A DNA stretch of 64,000 nt from Charina bottae (Eukaryota; Chordata; Lepidosauria; Squamata; Charinaidae): contig JALMGJ010000005.1 of NCBI GenBank assembly GCA_023362775.1, positions 64,155,463 to 64,219,462 of the forward strand. The letters are read 5' to 3'. Below the pieces are notes generated by a model, which worked only from the letters and a program-made list of their open reading frames with translations, did not search any database and had not been told where the DNA came from. Every line of letters starts with the position of its first letter. The first letter of the stretch is position 1. Of the stretch, positions 1 to 10,565 are shown one piece after another. The translations under genes were made by a program, and so were the position numbers.

Positions 1-838
1 CATTTGGCCTACATTGGAGAGGGATTTTTTTCTGGGTGGTTTTCCAAGGCTGGGAAGCCCTGATGATGGAAATTCTGACAACTTTATATATGTACAAGTT
101 TGTTTTCACATGACTGACTCCTGAAGCCAAGAACTATAGCAGTAGTCCATAGTTTTCCAGAGTCCTATTCTGGCAGGGAATTCAGTCATTAAAGTCCAAT
201 ACATCTAGAGGACACCAAGTTGGGAAGGTTGCTGTCATCTTTAAGTGCAAAGGACAAAGATGGAAGGAAACCTGGAAGATGGGATTTAATTTTAAATAAG
301 TTTGAAACATAATGTTGAAGTGGCAGTGACTAATTGAGTCCAGTGGTAGTCAGGGCTCCAGGTATTTTACCATATACAATTTTGTGCTCATTCACTCTCC
401 ATAATAATATTAGCACTATCTATCTCTAGTGGCGTCACACACATGGTTTGGCATGGCAGGAGGATTACATGCCAAGAGCAAGGTTAAAGTTTCCCAATAG
501 TTTAGTCTTAATTTCCGTAAACATAAAATGGTGAAAATATTTTTTAGCAAGCTGTACCTGAAACTCTTAGGGCCACATCTGGAGAATGGACCGATACTTG
601 GCTGTTCCTCCTTCAGGGGATATTGCCTCCTTTCAGTGTGAGTAGAAAGATGGCATTGATACTGGCTTTCCTTCAAAGTCAGTATCAATGCCAAGATCTC
701 TTAGTGATCTCAGGACTTGCATCTCTTCATGAGTTCTCTCCCATCAAGTCTATCATTAATATCCTGACAGCAGAAAATATAAAGACACTTTGGGTGCCTT
801 GCAGAATAGATGAATTATATTTGCTGATGGGGATTGTT
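1..838. other. Unique AT-rich sequence, no gene recognised
   Basis: No coding, RNA or repeat family was recognised here apart from a short hairpin at 651-693. The short open frames show no family motif and are of a size expected by chance in AT-rich DNA. A small (TTTG)n run follows at about 836-855. Confidence 0.5.
651..693. repeat. Short near-perfect hairpin
   Basis: Two 19-bp arms (651-669 and 675-693) are reverse complements except for one position, which would be a G-U pair in RNA. They are separated by the 5-base loop CCTTC. The total stem-loop of 43 bases is shorter than a usual microRNA precursor. No transposon termini or target duplication were seen beside it. Confidence 0.7.
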
Positions 839-1106
839 TGTTTGTTTGTTTGTTTGCTTGCTTATGGGCTTTCATGGCTCTTCATTTTAAAAAAAATCCC
901 TGCATTCTTTACAAGCTCCTCACCTGGAGCAGAAAATATATTCAGTTCTTTTTTACTGCACACTCTGCTTTGTGGCTCATCTAAAATTAAAAATAACAAT
1001 AGTAACAATTAAAAGATTCTATTATTCCATGTTTTTATTATTTTAGCATAATGAGTTATTATTCAGATATTAATGCATTCCTCATCTACCTCCATTATAT
1101 ATATAT

Positions 1107-1498
1107 AAGGAAGGCTGAGCACCGAAGAATTGATGCTTTTGAGCTGTGGTGCTGGAGAAGACTCTTGAGAGTCCCTTGGACTGCAAGGAGGTCAAACCAG
1201 TCAATCCTAAAGGAAATCAACCCTGACTGCTCATTGGAAGGACAGATGCTGAAGCTGAAGCTCAAATACTTTGGCCACCTAATGCGAAGAGAGGACTCAC
1301 TGGAAAAGACCCTGATGCTGGGAAAGACTGAAGGCAAAAGGAGAAGGGGACGGCAGAGGATGAGATGGTTAGATAGCATCACCGATGTAATGAACATGAA
1401 TTTGAGTAAACTCCGAGAGACAGTGGAGGACAGGAAGGCCTGGCGTGCTATGGTCCATGAGGTCACGAAGAGTCGGACACGACTAAACGACTGAACAA
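1107..1498 (+). mobile_element. BovB (RTE) LINE, 3' terminal fragment
   Basis: The frame from about 1110 to 1493 encodes the C-terminal part of the BovB ORF2 protein, downstream of the reverse transcriptase domain. Recognisable blocks are RRIDAFELWCWRRLLRVPWT, KYFGHLMRREDSLEKTLMLG, RRRGRQRMRWLD and, at the end, VTKSRTRLND. The stop codon is followed directly by the BovB 3' end, with GAGTCGGACACGACT around 1471-1485. The copy is 5' truncated within a TATATA tract at about 1100, and the visible frame is uninterrupted. It lacks the endonuclease and RT domains, so it is a dead fragment. A hexanucleotide array is attached to its 3' end. Confidence 0.93.
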
Positions 1499-1504
1499 CA
1501 ACAA

Positions 1505-1612
1505 TATAAATATAAATATAAATATAAATATAAATATAAATATAAATATAAATATAAATATAAATATAAATATAAATATAAATATAAATACACACACACA
1601 CACACACACACA
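1505..1612. repeat. (TATAAA)n array followed by (CA)n
   Basis: About fourteen near-perfect TATAAA hexamers run from 1505 to 1590 and change into a (CA)n tract to about 1612. The array begins within a few bases of the BovB 3' end, which suggests it grew out of the LINE tail. The same hexamer reappears in the L2 copy at 56290-56396. Confidence 0.95.
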
Positions 1613-1764
1613 CTCATACCAGTGGCAATATGGCAGAGAGAAAAAAAGGTGTATAGGTCTCTTTTACCCGTAGGGCATCATCTGCAATCATAATATACTT
1701 AAACCCATTGGCAAATTTGCGACACTGAAGATAATTTGAAACTAAGTATCCTTCTCTCTGATAC

Positions 1765-2345
1765 ATTTTGTATTTATTTATTCAATTTATATCCTGCCTG
1801 CCTTTCTGCACAATCTGAATGCTAAAATAAACTAATAAAAATTAACAGATAAAATGCAGGGTAAAATAAAAATAAAAAAGCAATAAATTCTAATAAATAT
1901 TCAAATTAATTAACAAAAATTCCAACCAAAGAGCTATATTTTAAAGTATATTTTAGAAGAGTGGGGCTAAGCAAAACACTGGGATGTCTGCATTCTGCTA
2001 CCCAGGACTAATTCAAGGGAAATAGGCAAGCCTCTGATAGCATTTTCAGAAACCTCTCCTGCAGATCTGGTCTGAGTAGGTTTCTAATGGAGAAACAGAT
2101 TCTGGGCAGTCAGATTTGAAGGGATTTGGGGCTTTAAAGGTTAATACCAACAACTTACATCATGCCCAGTAAGCAACTGGCAACCAGTTTGTAACTGATA
2201 CAAGTTCATATGATGGGAAATGTGCACTGCTTAGCAAGCTACCTATTGCACTTTGCACTAATTGCATCTTCTGGACCCTTTTCATTTTGGATTCCTACTA
2301 TCCATAATAGGGTGGCCAAGCATTCGAAATGATGCCAGGTAGTCC
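1765..2345 (-). mobile_element. Degenerate L2/CR1-type LINE fragment
   Basis: The stretch GGCTTTAAAGGTTAATACC around 2130-2150, followed by GCAACTGGCAACCAG near 2172-2187, parallels the minus-strand L2 copy at 56725-56785, which has GGCTTTAAAGGTGACAACC and ACTGGCAACCAATG. The ATTTATTTATTCAATTTATATC stretch near 1775 resembles the 3' tail of the same copy. No open frame survives. The outer limits are approximate. Confidence 0.55.
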
Positions 2346-2398
2346 AGATGTTTAAGTTTGCCTTCCATCCATCGCTGTTGTCTCCCCTCCATCCACCT

Positions 2399-2432
2399 TT
2401 TGTGTGTGTGTGTGTGCGTGTGTGTGTGTGTC
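2399..2432. repeat. (TG)n microsatellite
   Basis: Alternating TG run with one GC interruption. The open frame crossing it on the minus strand is an artefact of the repeat. Confidence 0.95.
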
Positions 2433-2907
2433 CTCTGCTTCTGCCTCCTCTCCTATAGACGTCTATGGGCTGCAAACATCTGAATGACGGATAACTGATG
2501 GCAAAGAGTTAGAGTTTTCTGTGACTTCTTGATGCCATATCATGGTTGTCAAGAATTTTGCATTACAAATATGGTTCTCTATATTTTTTGGTGTCTCACA
2601 AGATGAAACTGAGAGTGAAGGGAGGGTTGAGACTGATTTGGCTGGCCTTCAGGAAGTCTGCATGGTGGTGAGGCAATGGTCTAAGACTGGAGGAAGTAAC
2701 TGAGGCAAAATAATTAGCTGAGCTCTAGGAGAAGGTTCTTGGCAGCTGCCAGAGCAAAGTTTGCTACCAGAACAACCGATGCTGCCAAAAAATAATACAA
2801 AAAGCCAACAATTCCACAAGTCTGCACAAGAGGATAGGGGGAGAATGGGAAGAAAGTAGAAAAAGTTATATTGTATGTTAAAGGAAAGGGGGGGAAGTCT
2901 CCATAAG

Positions 2908-3350
2908 TTTTTTTTTTAATAGTAATTTTATTAAAAATTACAGTTAAAAAGATAAAAACTAATACAAACTAAAAAAAGAAAAAGAAAAAAATAGTGCAGA
3001 AAAGAAAATAAGAAAGAAAAACAGAAAAGAAAGAAAAAATAAGAATATAGTAAAGAAATGACTTTCCCCTTCATCACAACAAGTATAAACAATTTTGGTA
3101 ACTTATCACCTTCTCTTAAAATACAACGAATGATCTTTTCTTGCCATATTCCATCTCTTATCTATAAACAAATCCATAAAGCATCATCATTTCAGTCCTG
3201 GTGTCAGCAAAGTCCATTAAAGGTTACCAGAAATAACAACATATCTATTTTAACCTTGATCAAATAAGCCAACTTTATATTCCTTCCTTTTACTTTTAAC
3301 AATCTTGATTTTAATCCCTTCAAATAATGTTGTAGAACTTGATTTGTTTT
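2908..3350 (-). mobile_element. L1-type LINE 3' end (first of two)
   Basis: A T-run at 2908-2917 is the minus-strand poly(A) tail. Beyond it lies an A-rich 3' untranslated region on the plus strand (GAAAAAGAAAAAAATAG and similar) and then degenerate sequence. The pattern repeats at 3351 onward in front of clear L1 coding sequence. This is therefore either a separate, older L1 3' end or a duplicated 3' untranslated region. Confidence 0.6.
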
Positions 3351-4980
3351 CTTTTTTTATAAGAACTTTATTATTTTTCAATAGTTAAAATACAAAATAG
3401 AAAGTATAGAAAAGATAGAAAATAGAACTAAAGAAAAAAAACTATAAAAGTACAAATAGACAGAAAATAGAAACAGAAAGTGACTTCTGACTTTCTCCAA
3501 TACAGATATAGATAAATTTACAAATATAATCTCTTACTATTAATTAAACCATAGTAACATTATTTCTATTAAACCATCTAATCACTAAAACCCAGAGTCA
3601 AAACTTCATTTTTTTCCAACACAAGCAAGTACTCTAAAAGTGTTTGCCAAGTAGATATAAATCCAGAGACAGAATGGTCTCTTATTAACACTGTTAACTT
3701 AGCCATTTGAGCCAAATCCATTAATTTAATAATCCAATCTTCAACTGTAGGTATTTGTGGATATTTCCATCATTGTGCATATAAAAGTCTTGCAGTTGTA
3801 ATCATGTATAAAAACAAAATTCCATATTGTTTCTCTAGCTCCTTCTCCATCAAACCCAAGAGAAACAGTTCTGGTTTTTTTTTGTTTGTTTTTTTTTTTG
3901 GTATGTTCACTTTAAGAATCTTGAATAGTGGCAAATATTTGATCCCAAAACTTTTTAGCCTTCTCACAGGTCCACCAAAGATGATAAAAAGTTCCTTCAC
4001 TCTGTAAACATTTCCAACAAATGCTCATTACATCATTATACATTTTTGACAACTTATCAAGAGTTAAATACCAATGATACATCATTTTGTAAAAATTCTC
4101 TTTTAAGTTGTAATTCAAGGTGAATTTCAAATCTTTATTCCACATATTTCCCATTGCTCCAACATAATATTATATCCGAAGTTCTTAGCCCATTTGATCA
4201 TACATTCTTTAACCCAGAGCTTTCCAAACTGTGTGTCGCGACACAAAAGTGTGTCGCCACACACAGTGTGGTGTGTCGCCACACCACCCGGAAGTGGCGG
4301 CACATGCGTGCGCGGTGGCAGCGGTAGCCGCCGCTGCCACTGCCGTGCACACGCGCGCCGCCGCACCCCCCCCGCTCTGCCGCTGTGCGCGCGCGCCGCC
4401 ATACGCCCCCATGCCGCCGCATGCCCCCCTGCGCCGCCGCCGTGCGTGCACGCGCCGCCGCACGCCTTCCTGTGTCACCGCTGTGCACGCGCCCCCGCGC
4501 CGCCGCTGTGCCGCCGCCACCCTGCCGCTGGCGTGTCGCTAGCGGCGGCACTTTGGAAAGCCCTGCTTTAACCTGTTCATCTTCCAAATTCATCTGTAAC
4601 AACATCTTATACATTTTAGTAGTAACATGTTCATCATTTGTGCAAAGTTGCATTTCAAACTGAGTTGTTTCATTAACAAATTTATAGTTATTTTTATCCA
4701 CTTTAAAACGTTCTGACAATTGCATATGTGTAAACCAATGACATGTAAAACTTTCTAACTCTAACATTTCCCTTGTTTTAAGTTTTGGTTCATCCTCTTC
4801 AATGCTTCAATGGCATATTCCCATGGGAAGAATTCTTATGATTAATTCCAAAATCTTATTTCAAATCCATCTGGACTTTTACTTCATTTGTAACTCTCCA
4901 AAATCAAAGTTCTAATCACCCTTTTGCTGTTTATTCCAAAATAATATTTTTAAGTCTTTAAGCTTGTATTTAAAACTTTT
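3351..4980 (-). mobile_element. L1-type LINE, ORF2 C-terminal part and 3' UTR
   Basis: Minus-strand frames encode the C-terminal segment of L1 ORF2. The blocks are KMMYHWYLTLDKLSKMYND, CWKC followed by GTFYHLWWTCEKAKKFWDQI, and further upstream SERFKVDKNNYKF and KMYKMLLQMNLEDEQVK. The CWKC...WWTC cysteine-rich block is typical of vertebrate L1 ORF2. The frame is disrupted in several places and the poly(A) end lies at about 3351. The copy is cut by the CpG-rich hAT miniature element at 4215-4565: coding ending in LEDEQVK on one side resumes as CMIKWAKNFGYN on the other. L1 is therefore older than that insertion. The 5' limit near 4980 is approximate. Confidence 0.82.
4215..4565 (+). mobile_element. 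CpG-rich hAT miniature element, copy 1 (subfamily A)
   Basis: A 351-bp insertion is flanked by a perfect 8-bp target duplication, CTTTAACC at 4207-4214 and 4566-4573, as made by hAT transposases. It starts CAGAGCTTTCCAAACTGTG and ends ACTTTGGAAAGCCCTG, giving imperfect terminal inverted repeats of about 14 bp with a CAG start. Next to the left end is a stem-forming TGTGTCGCGACACA. The interior is almost wholly G and C, with dense CpG and runs of GCCGCC and GCGCGC. It encodes no transposase. The long open frames in several phases come only from lack of AT-rich stop codons. It sits inside an L1. Confidence 0.92.
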
Positions 4981-4989
4981 GCTAAGGAT

Positions 4990-5503
4990 TGAAGGAAACT
5001 CACCAAGTGCTGTAAAACTTGTCAATCTAAAGGTTCCTAATAGCTGAAAAGCAGTTAACAAGCAATTTCCAAAAGTGATTAGAAAAGGAATTATGTGAAC
5101 CCAGTGTCCTTTTGAAGGCACCAACCACGGTTTCAGGAAGATGGTTATTCCCTCATCTCCCAGAGCTCTAAACCCATTGAAGACCACTGTCATGCAGTCT
5201 CCTTGCGAGGAGCAACTGTATGGAGCACTTGTGGGTGATCTCAAATCCTTTCATTGTCCGGAGAAGAATTACACAGAGTCAGTCTATTCGCCAGCTCTTC
5301 ATTCCATGGTGTACAGCTCTGCCTCTAGCAGAGCCATCTTCAGTTTGCCATTACTTCCCCGGAAGTTGAAAGTCTGCATAGGTTTGATGAATAAATAAAT
5401 ATCTCAACTTTCATTGTTATAGTTTTTGTTGTTGTTGTTGGACATGCATTCACATTAAAAAAAAATCTGATATCAATATCCTTCTTTCTCAGGGTATTTC
5501 ATA
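4990..5503. other. No recognised gene or repeat
   Basis: Mixed-composition sequence between the L1 fragment and the next hAT insertion. It carries a short (TTG)n run near 5427-5440. No family was recognised; the first part could still be degraded L1. Confidence 0.4.
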
Positions 5504-5511
5504 GGTTACCC

Positions 5512-5777
5512 CAGTGCTTTCCAAAGTCCCACTGTTGCTGTTGATACACCAACGGCGGTGGCGTGAGGGCGTGTACAGCAGTGGCAGCGTGCATGGCGGC
5601 GGTGGCAGTGGCGGCGGCCTCGTGTTTCACGCTAAAACCCAGAAGCGCTGATGGCGCGCCGCTGCTGCTGCCACCACACGCACCACTGCCGTCACCACGC
5701 CCACCACCGCAGGGGCGACGGTGACGCACCATCAGCACTTCCAGGTTTTGTTGCGACACACAGTTTGGAAAGCTATG
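5512..5777 (-). mobile_element. CpG-rich hAT miniature element, copy 2 (subfamily B)
   Basis: A 266-bp insertion with a perfect 8-bp target duplication, GGTTACCC at 5504-5511 and 5778-5785. Read on the minus strand it begins CATAGCTTTCCAAACTGTG, matching copy 3 at 11267. It shares with that copy the block AAAACCTGGAAGTGCTGA. The interior is GC-rich with CpG-dense GGCGGTGGC-type runs. It has no coding capacity. Confidence 0.9.
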
Positions 5778-5830
5778 GGTTACCCTAACCTCTGAGTAGA
5801 GGTTCAAGAGAATAAGCACCATGAGAAGTT

Positions 5831-6226
5831 TGTTGGTGTATTATTCTTTAAGGCGTAAGTCACAAAGTAATAAGCCTTGTTAATTAAGCACCTGCACATG
5901 TTAAGGTCAGGCATCAGGTGCTCTCATGTTAAAAGGTTGGAAGGACAGGGGGTCAGGCATCAGGTGATCCAGGTTGAAAAGTATAAAAGAGCCTGCCTTC
6001 TCCTGCCTGCCTGCCTGCTTCCTACTACTACTTCTTCTTCCCTCTTTTCTGTTGTGTGGTGAAAGATTTGTAATACTTCCAGGGATCTGGAAGAGAACTG
6101 TAAATATCTGTTTTTGTATGAATAACTAATACAACTGATTTACTGCAATGCCTGGTGTCATTACTGGTCTCTAATGCCAAATGCTTTCTGATACTCTTCA
6201 TATGCAACAAAACACACACACCAACA
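5831..6226 (+). mobile_element. Solo LTR of the Ty1/copia family seen at 31.3-36.1 kb
   Basis: The sequence begins TGTTGGTGTATTATTCTTT and ends CACACACACACCAACA, giving TGTTGG...CCAACA inverted termini. It matches, in the opposite orientation, the LTRs of the full element at 35779-36142. Shared blocks include GTATAAAAGAGCCTGCC, ACTTCCAGG.ATCTGGAAG, GTATGAATAACTAATACAACTG and CTTTCTGATACTC. It is 396 bp because a short segment around GGTCAGGCATCAGGTG is duplicated. Flanking pentamers AAGTT and AAGTC agree at four of five bases, as expected for an old 5-bp duplication. No internal region is present, so it is probably the product of LTR-LTR recombination. Confidence 0.9.
5982..5988 (+). promoter_or_regulatory. 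TATA box of the solo LTR
   Basis: TATAAAA stands in the part of the LTR that also carries TATAAAA (minus strand, about 36029-36035) in the 5' LTR of the full-length element. It is the likely core promoter of the copia family. Activity in this solo copy is unknown. Confidence 0.6.
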
Positions 6227-6623
6227 AAGTCAAGTACATATTCACTATAAAGCAGATTACCAAGATAAATTATTATAATTTGTCATAACATATTGTTTAA
6301 CTTCCAAGTGGATAGTCAAGAAGAGATGTCAAATATGTAGTACAGGCAAAGTCAAACAGCTTACCTGCTTCAAGAATTGTACAAAATTGATATGGTTTTC
6401 TCCATGATAGGAATGTAAAGGAAATTGCCATGGAATTCAAAAGCATTGAAAATAGTACAATATGCCAAAATATTTTCATGGAATGGAATATGTTAAAGCC
6501 CATCAATTTCTACTGAAAAAATTTCGACAAAGCAATTTATACTAGAAAAGGAACATTCAAACCTGAATGTATTTTTTGGCAAAGCTGTATTTTATAAAGC
6601 ATATATTATTCATTATTTCAGAT

Positions 6624-6676
<53 letters not shown>

Positions 6677-7845
6677 TAGATGATATGTGAAAGCTTGTGA
6701 TAGTGTCATGAACTGGTCTGTGGGCAATATGCTCCATTTTCTTTACTTTTTATATATGGGAGATGAACCACATCATTCAATACTTGTCATTATATTTTTA
6801 AAAATCTCTTTATTGTGCTTAAGTAGTTGGCTTCCAGCGATGGTATTATAAAGATCCAGGGGAGTCCAAAGAAGCAGAGTAAAATTCAAATCAAATACAT
6901 TTTAGAAAATTAATACAACATCACAGACCTTATATTGAATAATTTTCATTATAGAATACAATTCTCTTACCAGAGCACAGCAATTACCCAGTGATTGTTG
7001 ATGTTGGATGTTGCCATTGTTCCATTTTAAGCTAGAAATTAAATTGCACAGTGATAGTTGCTCAGCAGCCGTAACTTTTTCATACACACCTCCTACGGTT
7101 TTGGAACAATGACAATATTGTGATAACAAGGCGGCAGAAGTCTTTTCTGAAGCAAGATTCCTCTTGATATGGAAATCTATGCTGCACATTATGTATTATG
7201 TATGAAAGAATTAAAATAATTATTTCAATTGAGTAATGGGCCTGAAATAAGTGCTGATTTTATTTTTGAGAGCTCATGCAAGTGAAACTAAAGGCTCCAG
7301 CCTCTACTAAAAGAACTTCTGAACAATCTGTGACAAATTCCATACCTATAGCAACATACATACCACATTTGTTTAAAAAGATAAGAACATTCATAGAACA
7401 AAATCATATCCTTGTATTGTGGATTGTTCCTTATTCTGGTGTGACAACCATTTTTTGTCTGCAAAGACAAGTTAATTTAAATATTGTATGGGAACAGTAC
7501 TTACTAATAATTTTAGTTGCTGGATGTTGCAATCTTCATATCTTAAATCCCTTTCCAAGATCATGTGTGACTCTTCTTCTTTTGAATTAAAATATTAATT
7601 CCAATGTTATCAAAATGATATAGTCCAGAGAACAAAAGAATTATACACATACCGGAGGTTGTTCAGATATGAGATATATAGACATGTACATACATATAAT
7701 CTTTGAATTTGAATTTTTCAGAACCCTGGTGAGAGCCTCAGGACAAATATGAATATAGTGATATTTAGATCCCACTTCCTGAGATTGATTGATTGTTCAT
7801 GCTGATTTGCATAAGAGTTGGTTCAACCTAGAAACATTTCTGAAT
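6227..7845. other. Unique AT-rich sequence with one GATA array
   Basis: Apart from the GATA repeat at 6624-6674, no gene or repeat family was recognised. Frames of 60-104 codons at 6297-6506, 6902-7189 and 7276-7590 show no recognisable motif. Confidence 0.45.
6624..6674. repeat. (GATA)n microsatellite
   Basis: About twelve GATA/TAGA units without interruption. GATA arrays are common in squamate genomes, and a second long array of the same class (ATCT) lies at 44401-44475. Confidence 0.95.
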
Positions 7846-7860
7846 TAGCAACTATGGTCT

Positions 7861-7997
7861 GTAGCTTGAATCATGTCAACTGGATTTCTATTTTCTTAGT
7901 GGAAACGTTTCGCTCCACTAAGAAAATAGAAATCCAGTTGACATGATTCAAGCTACAGACAATTCCACCTGGATGACTGAGAACCTTCATAGACATA
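7861..7997. mobile_element. Fold-back element, copy 1
   Basis: A 137-bp insertion flanked by a perfect 15-bp target duplication, TAGCAACTATGGTCT at 7846-7860 and 7998-8012. The body is a near-perfect palindrome: arms 7857-7903 and 7914-7960 are 47-bp reverse complements around the spacer AACGTTTCGC. It then has a one-sided tail (ACAATTCCACCTGGATGACTG to TTCATAGACATA). The arm begins CTGTAGCTTGAATCATGTC, as in the copies at 13512-13990 and 53092-53265. No coding capacity is present. A TSD this long points to retrotransposition, not to a cut-and-paste transposon. Confidence 0.85.
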
Positions 7998-8189
7998 TAG
8001 CAACTATGGTCTTTTATTACTCATGGCATGCAGCCTGGCTATCCCTTTCTGATCAAATCTGATTTATGCTATAGCTTGGTCATTCTATTCAGACCTGCTT
8101 TCTGAACTGGGATGTGAAGTGTAGTAAGTCAAATCCCAATTCTGGACTTGAATCAGACTTGGAGAAACTTTCTGGCTCTCTAAGGCACA

Positions 8190-8461
8190 GGTGGTTCAAG
8201 ACCCAAGCACCCCGTGACGGAGTGAGCTCCCGCACTCGCCCCAGCTCTTGCCAACCTAGCAATTCAAAAGCATGCAAATGCAAGTAGATAAATAGGTACC
8301 ATTTCCATGTGATGGTAACAGCGTTCCACGCGCATCATGCCAGCCACATGACCACAGAAGCGTCTTTGGACAGCGCTGGCTCTTAGGCTAAGAAATGGAG
8401 CTGAGCACCGCCCCCTAGAGTCAGACACGACTGTGCAGGGGAAAACCTTTACCTTTACCTT
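8190..8461 (+). mobile_element. Sauria-type tRNA SINE, 5' truncated
   Basis: The body matches the full-length copy at 41091-41424, from GAGTGAGCTCCCGCACTCGC through CCACATGACCACAGAAGCG to TAGAGTCAGACACGACTG. It ends in the family's direct repeats ACCTTTACCTTTACCTTTA. The tRNA-like head with box A is missing or very diverged; a B-box-like GGTTCAAGACC remains at the start. Confidence 0.88.
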
Positions 8462-9674
8462 TAATTGATAGAATATCCTTAAATGAAAAATAGTATTTTG
8501 TCTACTTATAATTAATGAAAAAGGAGAATATCAATGTGTGCTGGATTCTTTCTCCCTATTACCCTATAAAAATTTAATTTGTAATTACTTACTGAATTTT
8601 AATTACTCTGTTATCTGACAGGCCCTCCATAAAGGAGCATGTCAGTCACTTGTCATAATAATAAAATCTTTCATCTGAAGTGGTCACAAACTTTTTATGG
8701 ATATGTCAGACTGAGACATCATTCATGCTTTCCCATTCTGCTATAAGTGGGTTCCTATATTCCGACTCTCTTCTTGTTACTAGTATCCTGACATCTGTAG
8801 CCTTCCTCAAAAGTTTCATATTCACAAAAATGACAGTGCGCATTAAAGAAATAATACTGGCCTGACCACTTGTTTAAGTTATCTAACCCAGGATGAATTT
8901 TATCAACGTTCATAGGAATAATAAATTGTTTACTTGAAAGTACCATCTATACCATGGTATATACACTGAAGTTGGATGGCATTTTTATTTGGGATAGATG
9001 GGCTTCCCATTCTTTAGTAAGATTTAGATGGCTTAATTGAAAGTAAAAGCTTAATTTATAACTGTATTATTGGCAAACATACAGTAGATCACCTTGGAAA
9101 TAGAACTTGAAATAGGTATACTGCTTCATACATTATTTTTATTTTTTCATCATTAATATTTTTTACCTTCCTTATATACTTGGCAATGCACAGAGCTCCT
9201 TTCCCATGCTCTATAAGTGACCTTATTGGAATATATTGGGATCTTCATAATTTACACTAATGCATATAAGAATGATCTTCATGTTCTCTTCCAGCATCAC
9301 ACAAATAACTTCCTCATGCAAATCCCATGCTTTCTTGAGGAGATATTTAAGTTCTGAACTTTGAGCCGTACTTTAAGAAGATATTCAGCATGTGACTAGG
9401 TATGTGTGGATATTCCTCATTTACAATTCCTTCTGATTTAGCTCTTTCTGGCTACCTCTTTATTGGGGAAAAGTTATATCTTCTTTTTTATATGCATATA
9501 CAGACAGACAAGCCATTAGTAACCTGCTTCAATTCAGTTTAATCCAGATAGTAAATATTCTCTAGGATTGTCTTGGGTTGTAGCTATCCCATCATAAATA
9601 GAATGTGAATAAATGGCTCAGGTTTCACAAAGTATATCAATATGATCTGCAATGGACACAAAACAAGATGAAGC
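8462..9674. other. Unique AT-rich sequence
   Basis: No gene, RNA or repeat family recognised. Small open frames at 8680-8865 and its opposite strand look like chance. Confidence 0.45.
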
Positions 9675-9711
9675 TCAAGTCATGGTGATCACTGTGAGAG
9701 CTGCTGTTACA

Positions 9712-9961
9712 AATTTATTTATTTATTTAATTGCTATCCCACCTATATTATTCACATAAATAACTCAAGGTGGTGAACATACCCAATACTCCTTCCTCCT
9801 CCTATTTTCCCCACAACAACAACCCTGTGAGGTGAGTTGGGCTGAGAGAGAGTGACTGGCCCAAGGTCACCCAGCCGGCTATCATGTCTAAGGCAGGACT
9901 AGAACTCACAGACTCCTGGTTTCTAGCCCAGCACCTTAACCACTAGACCAAACTGGCTCTC
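9712..9961 (-). mobile_element. tRNA/CORE-type SINE with TTGTTGTTGTGGGG tail (family 1)
   Basis: Read on the minus strand, the head begins GAGAGCCAGTTTGGTCTAGT, with a box-A-like TGGTCTAGTGGTTAAGG and a box-B-like GAGTTCTAGTCC. The MIR-like core GGTGACCTTGGGCCAGTCAC follows, then ACCTCACAGGGTTGTTGTTG, and last a tail with CACCTTGAGTTATTTATGTG and (AAAT)n. The same head with a different tail occurs at 13044-13275. The transcription boxes are recognisable but the copy has no coding capacity. Confidence 0.82.
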
Positions 9962-10315
9962 CTACAAATCTACAAATGCAGGTATCTGTGAAACATTAGA
10001 GGACTGAACCAATCTTTTGGTTGCTTCAGCACTGCTTCTAGTATGCATTAAGTGCATAGTGAAAATATTCTCACCCTGATGTCTGGTAAAACTTCCTATC
10101 ATGGAATTCACTGTCTGCTTCCCTCAAGACCTGGAGTCTGGAGTCCACACCTAATTAGGAAAAATTTCAAATGCTTTGGCTTCTGTTACACATGCTTCAT
10201 TATGTAGTGGTGACACAGCAATAGAGAATACTTCTTAGAGCCTTTAATCATCAAGTGCTATTTTCCCCCTCTTCTTGTTCAAGTCATGGTGATCACTGTG
10301 AGAGCTGCTGTTACA

Positions 10316-10565
10316 AATTTATTTATTTATTTAATTGCTATCCCACCTATATTATTCACATAAATAACTCAAGGTGGTGAACATACCCAATACTCCTTCC
10401 TCCTCCTATTTTCCCCACAACAACAACCCTGTGAGGTGAGTTGGGCTGAGAGAGAGTGACTGGCCCAAGGTCACCCAGCCGGCTATCATGTCTAAGGCAG
10501 GACTAGAACTCACAGACTCCTGGTTTCTAGCCCAGCACCTTAACCACTAGACCAAACTGGCTCTC
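10316..10565 (-). mobile_element. tRNA/CORE-type SINE (family 1), duplicated copy
   Basis: Second copy of the SINE at 9712-9961, carried along by the 604-bp tandem duplication and not a separate insertion. The sequence appears identical, including flanks. Confidence 0.85.

Noticed and set aside
1095..1613. 172-codon minus-strand frame with (IY)n and a plausible C-terminal half
   Set aside because: It is the antisense of the BovB coding region plus translation of the TATAAA and CA repeats.
4194..4767. Several overlapping open frames of 90-189 codons
   Set aside because: They lie in the CpG-rich hAT core (and partly in L1). Open frames on both strands and in several phases come from the lack of AT-rich stop codons; the peptides are low-complexity Ala/Arg/Pro/Cys.
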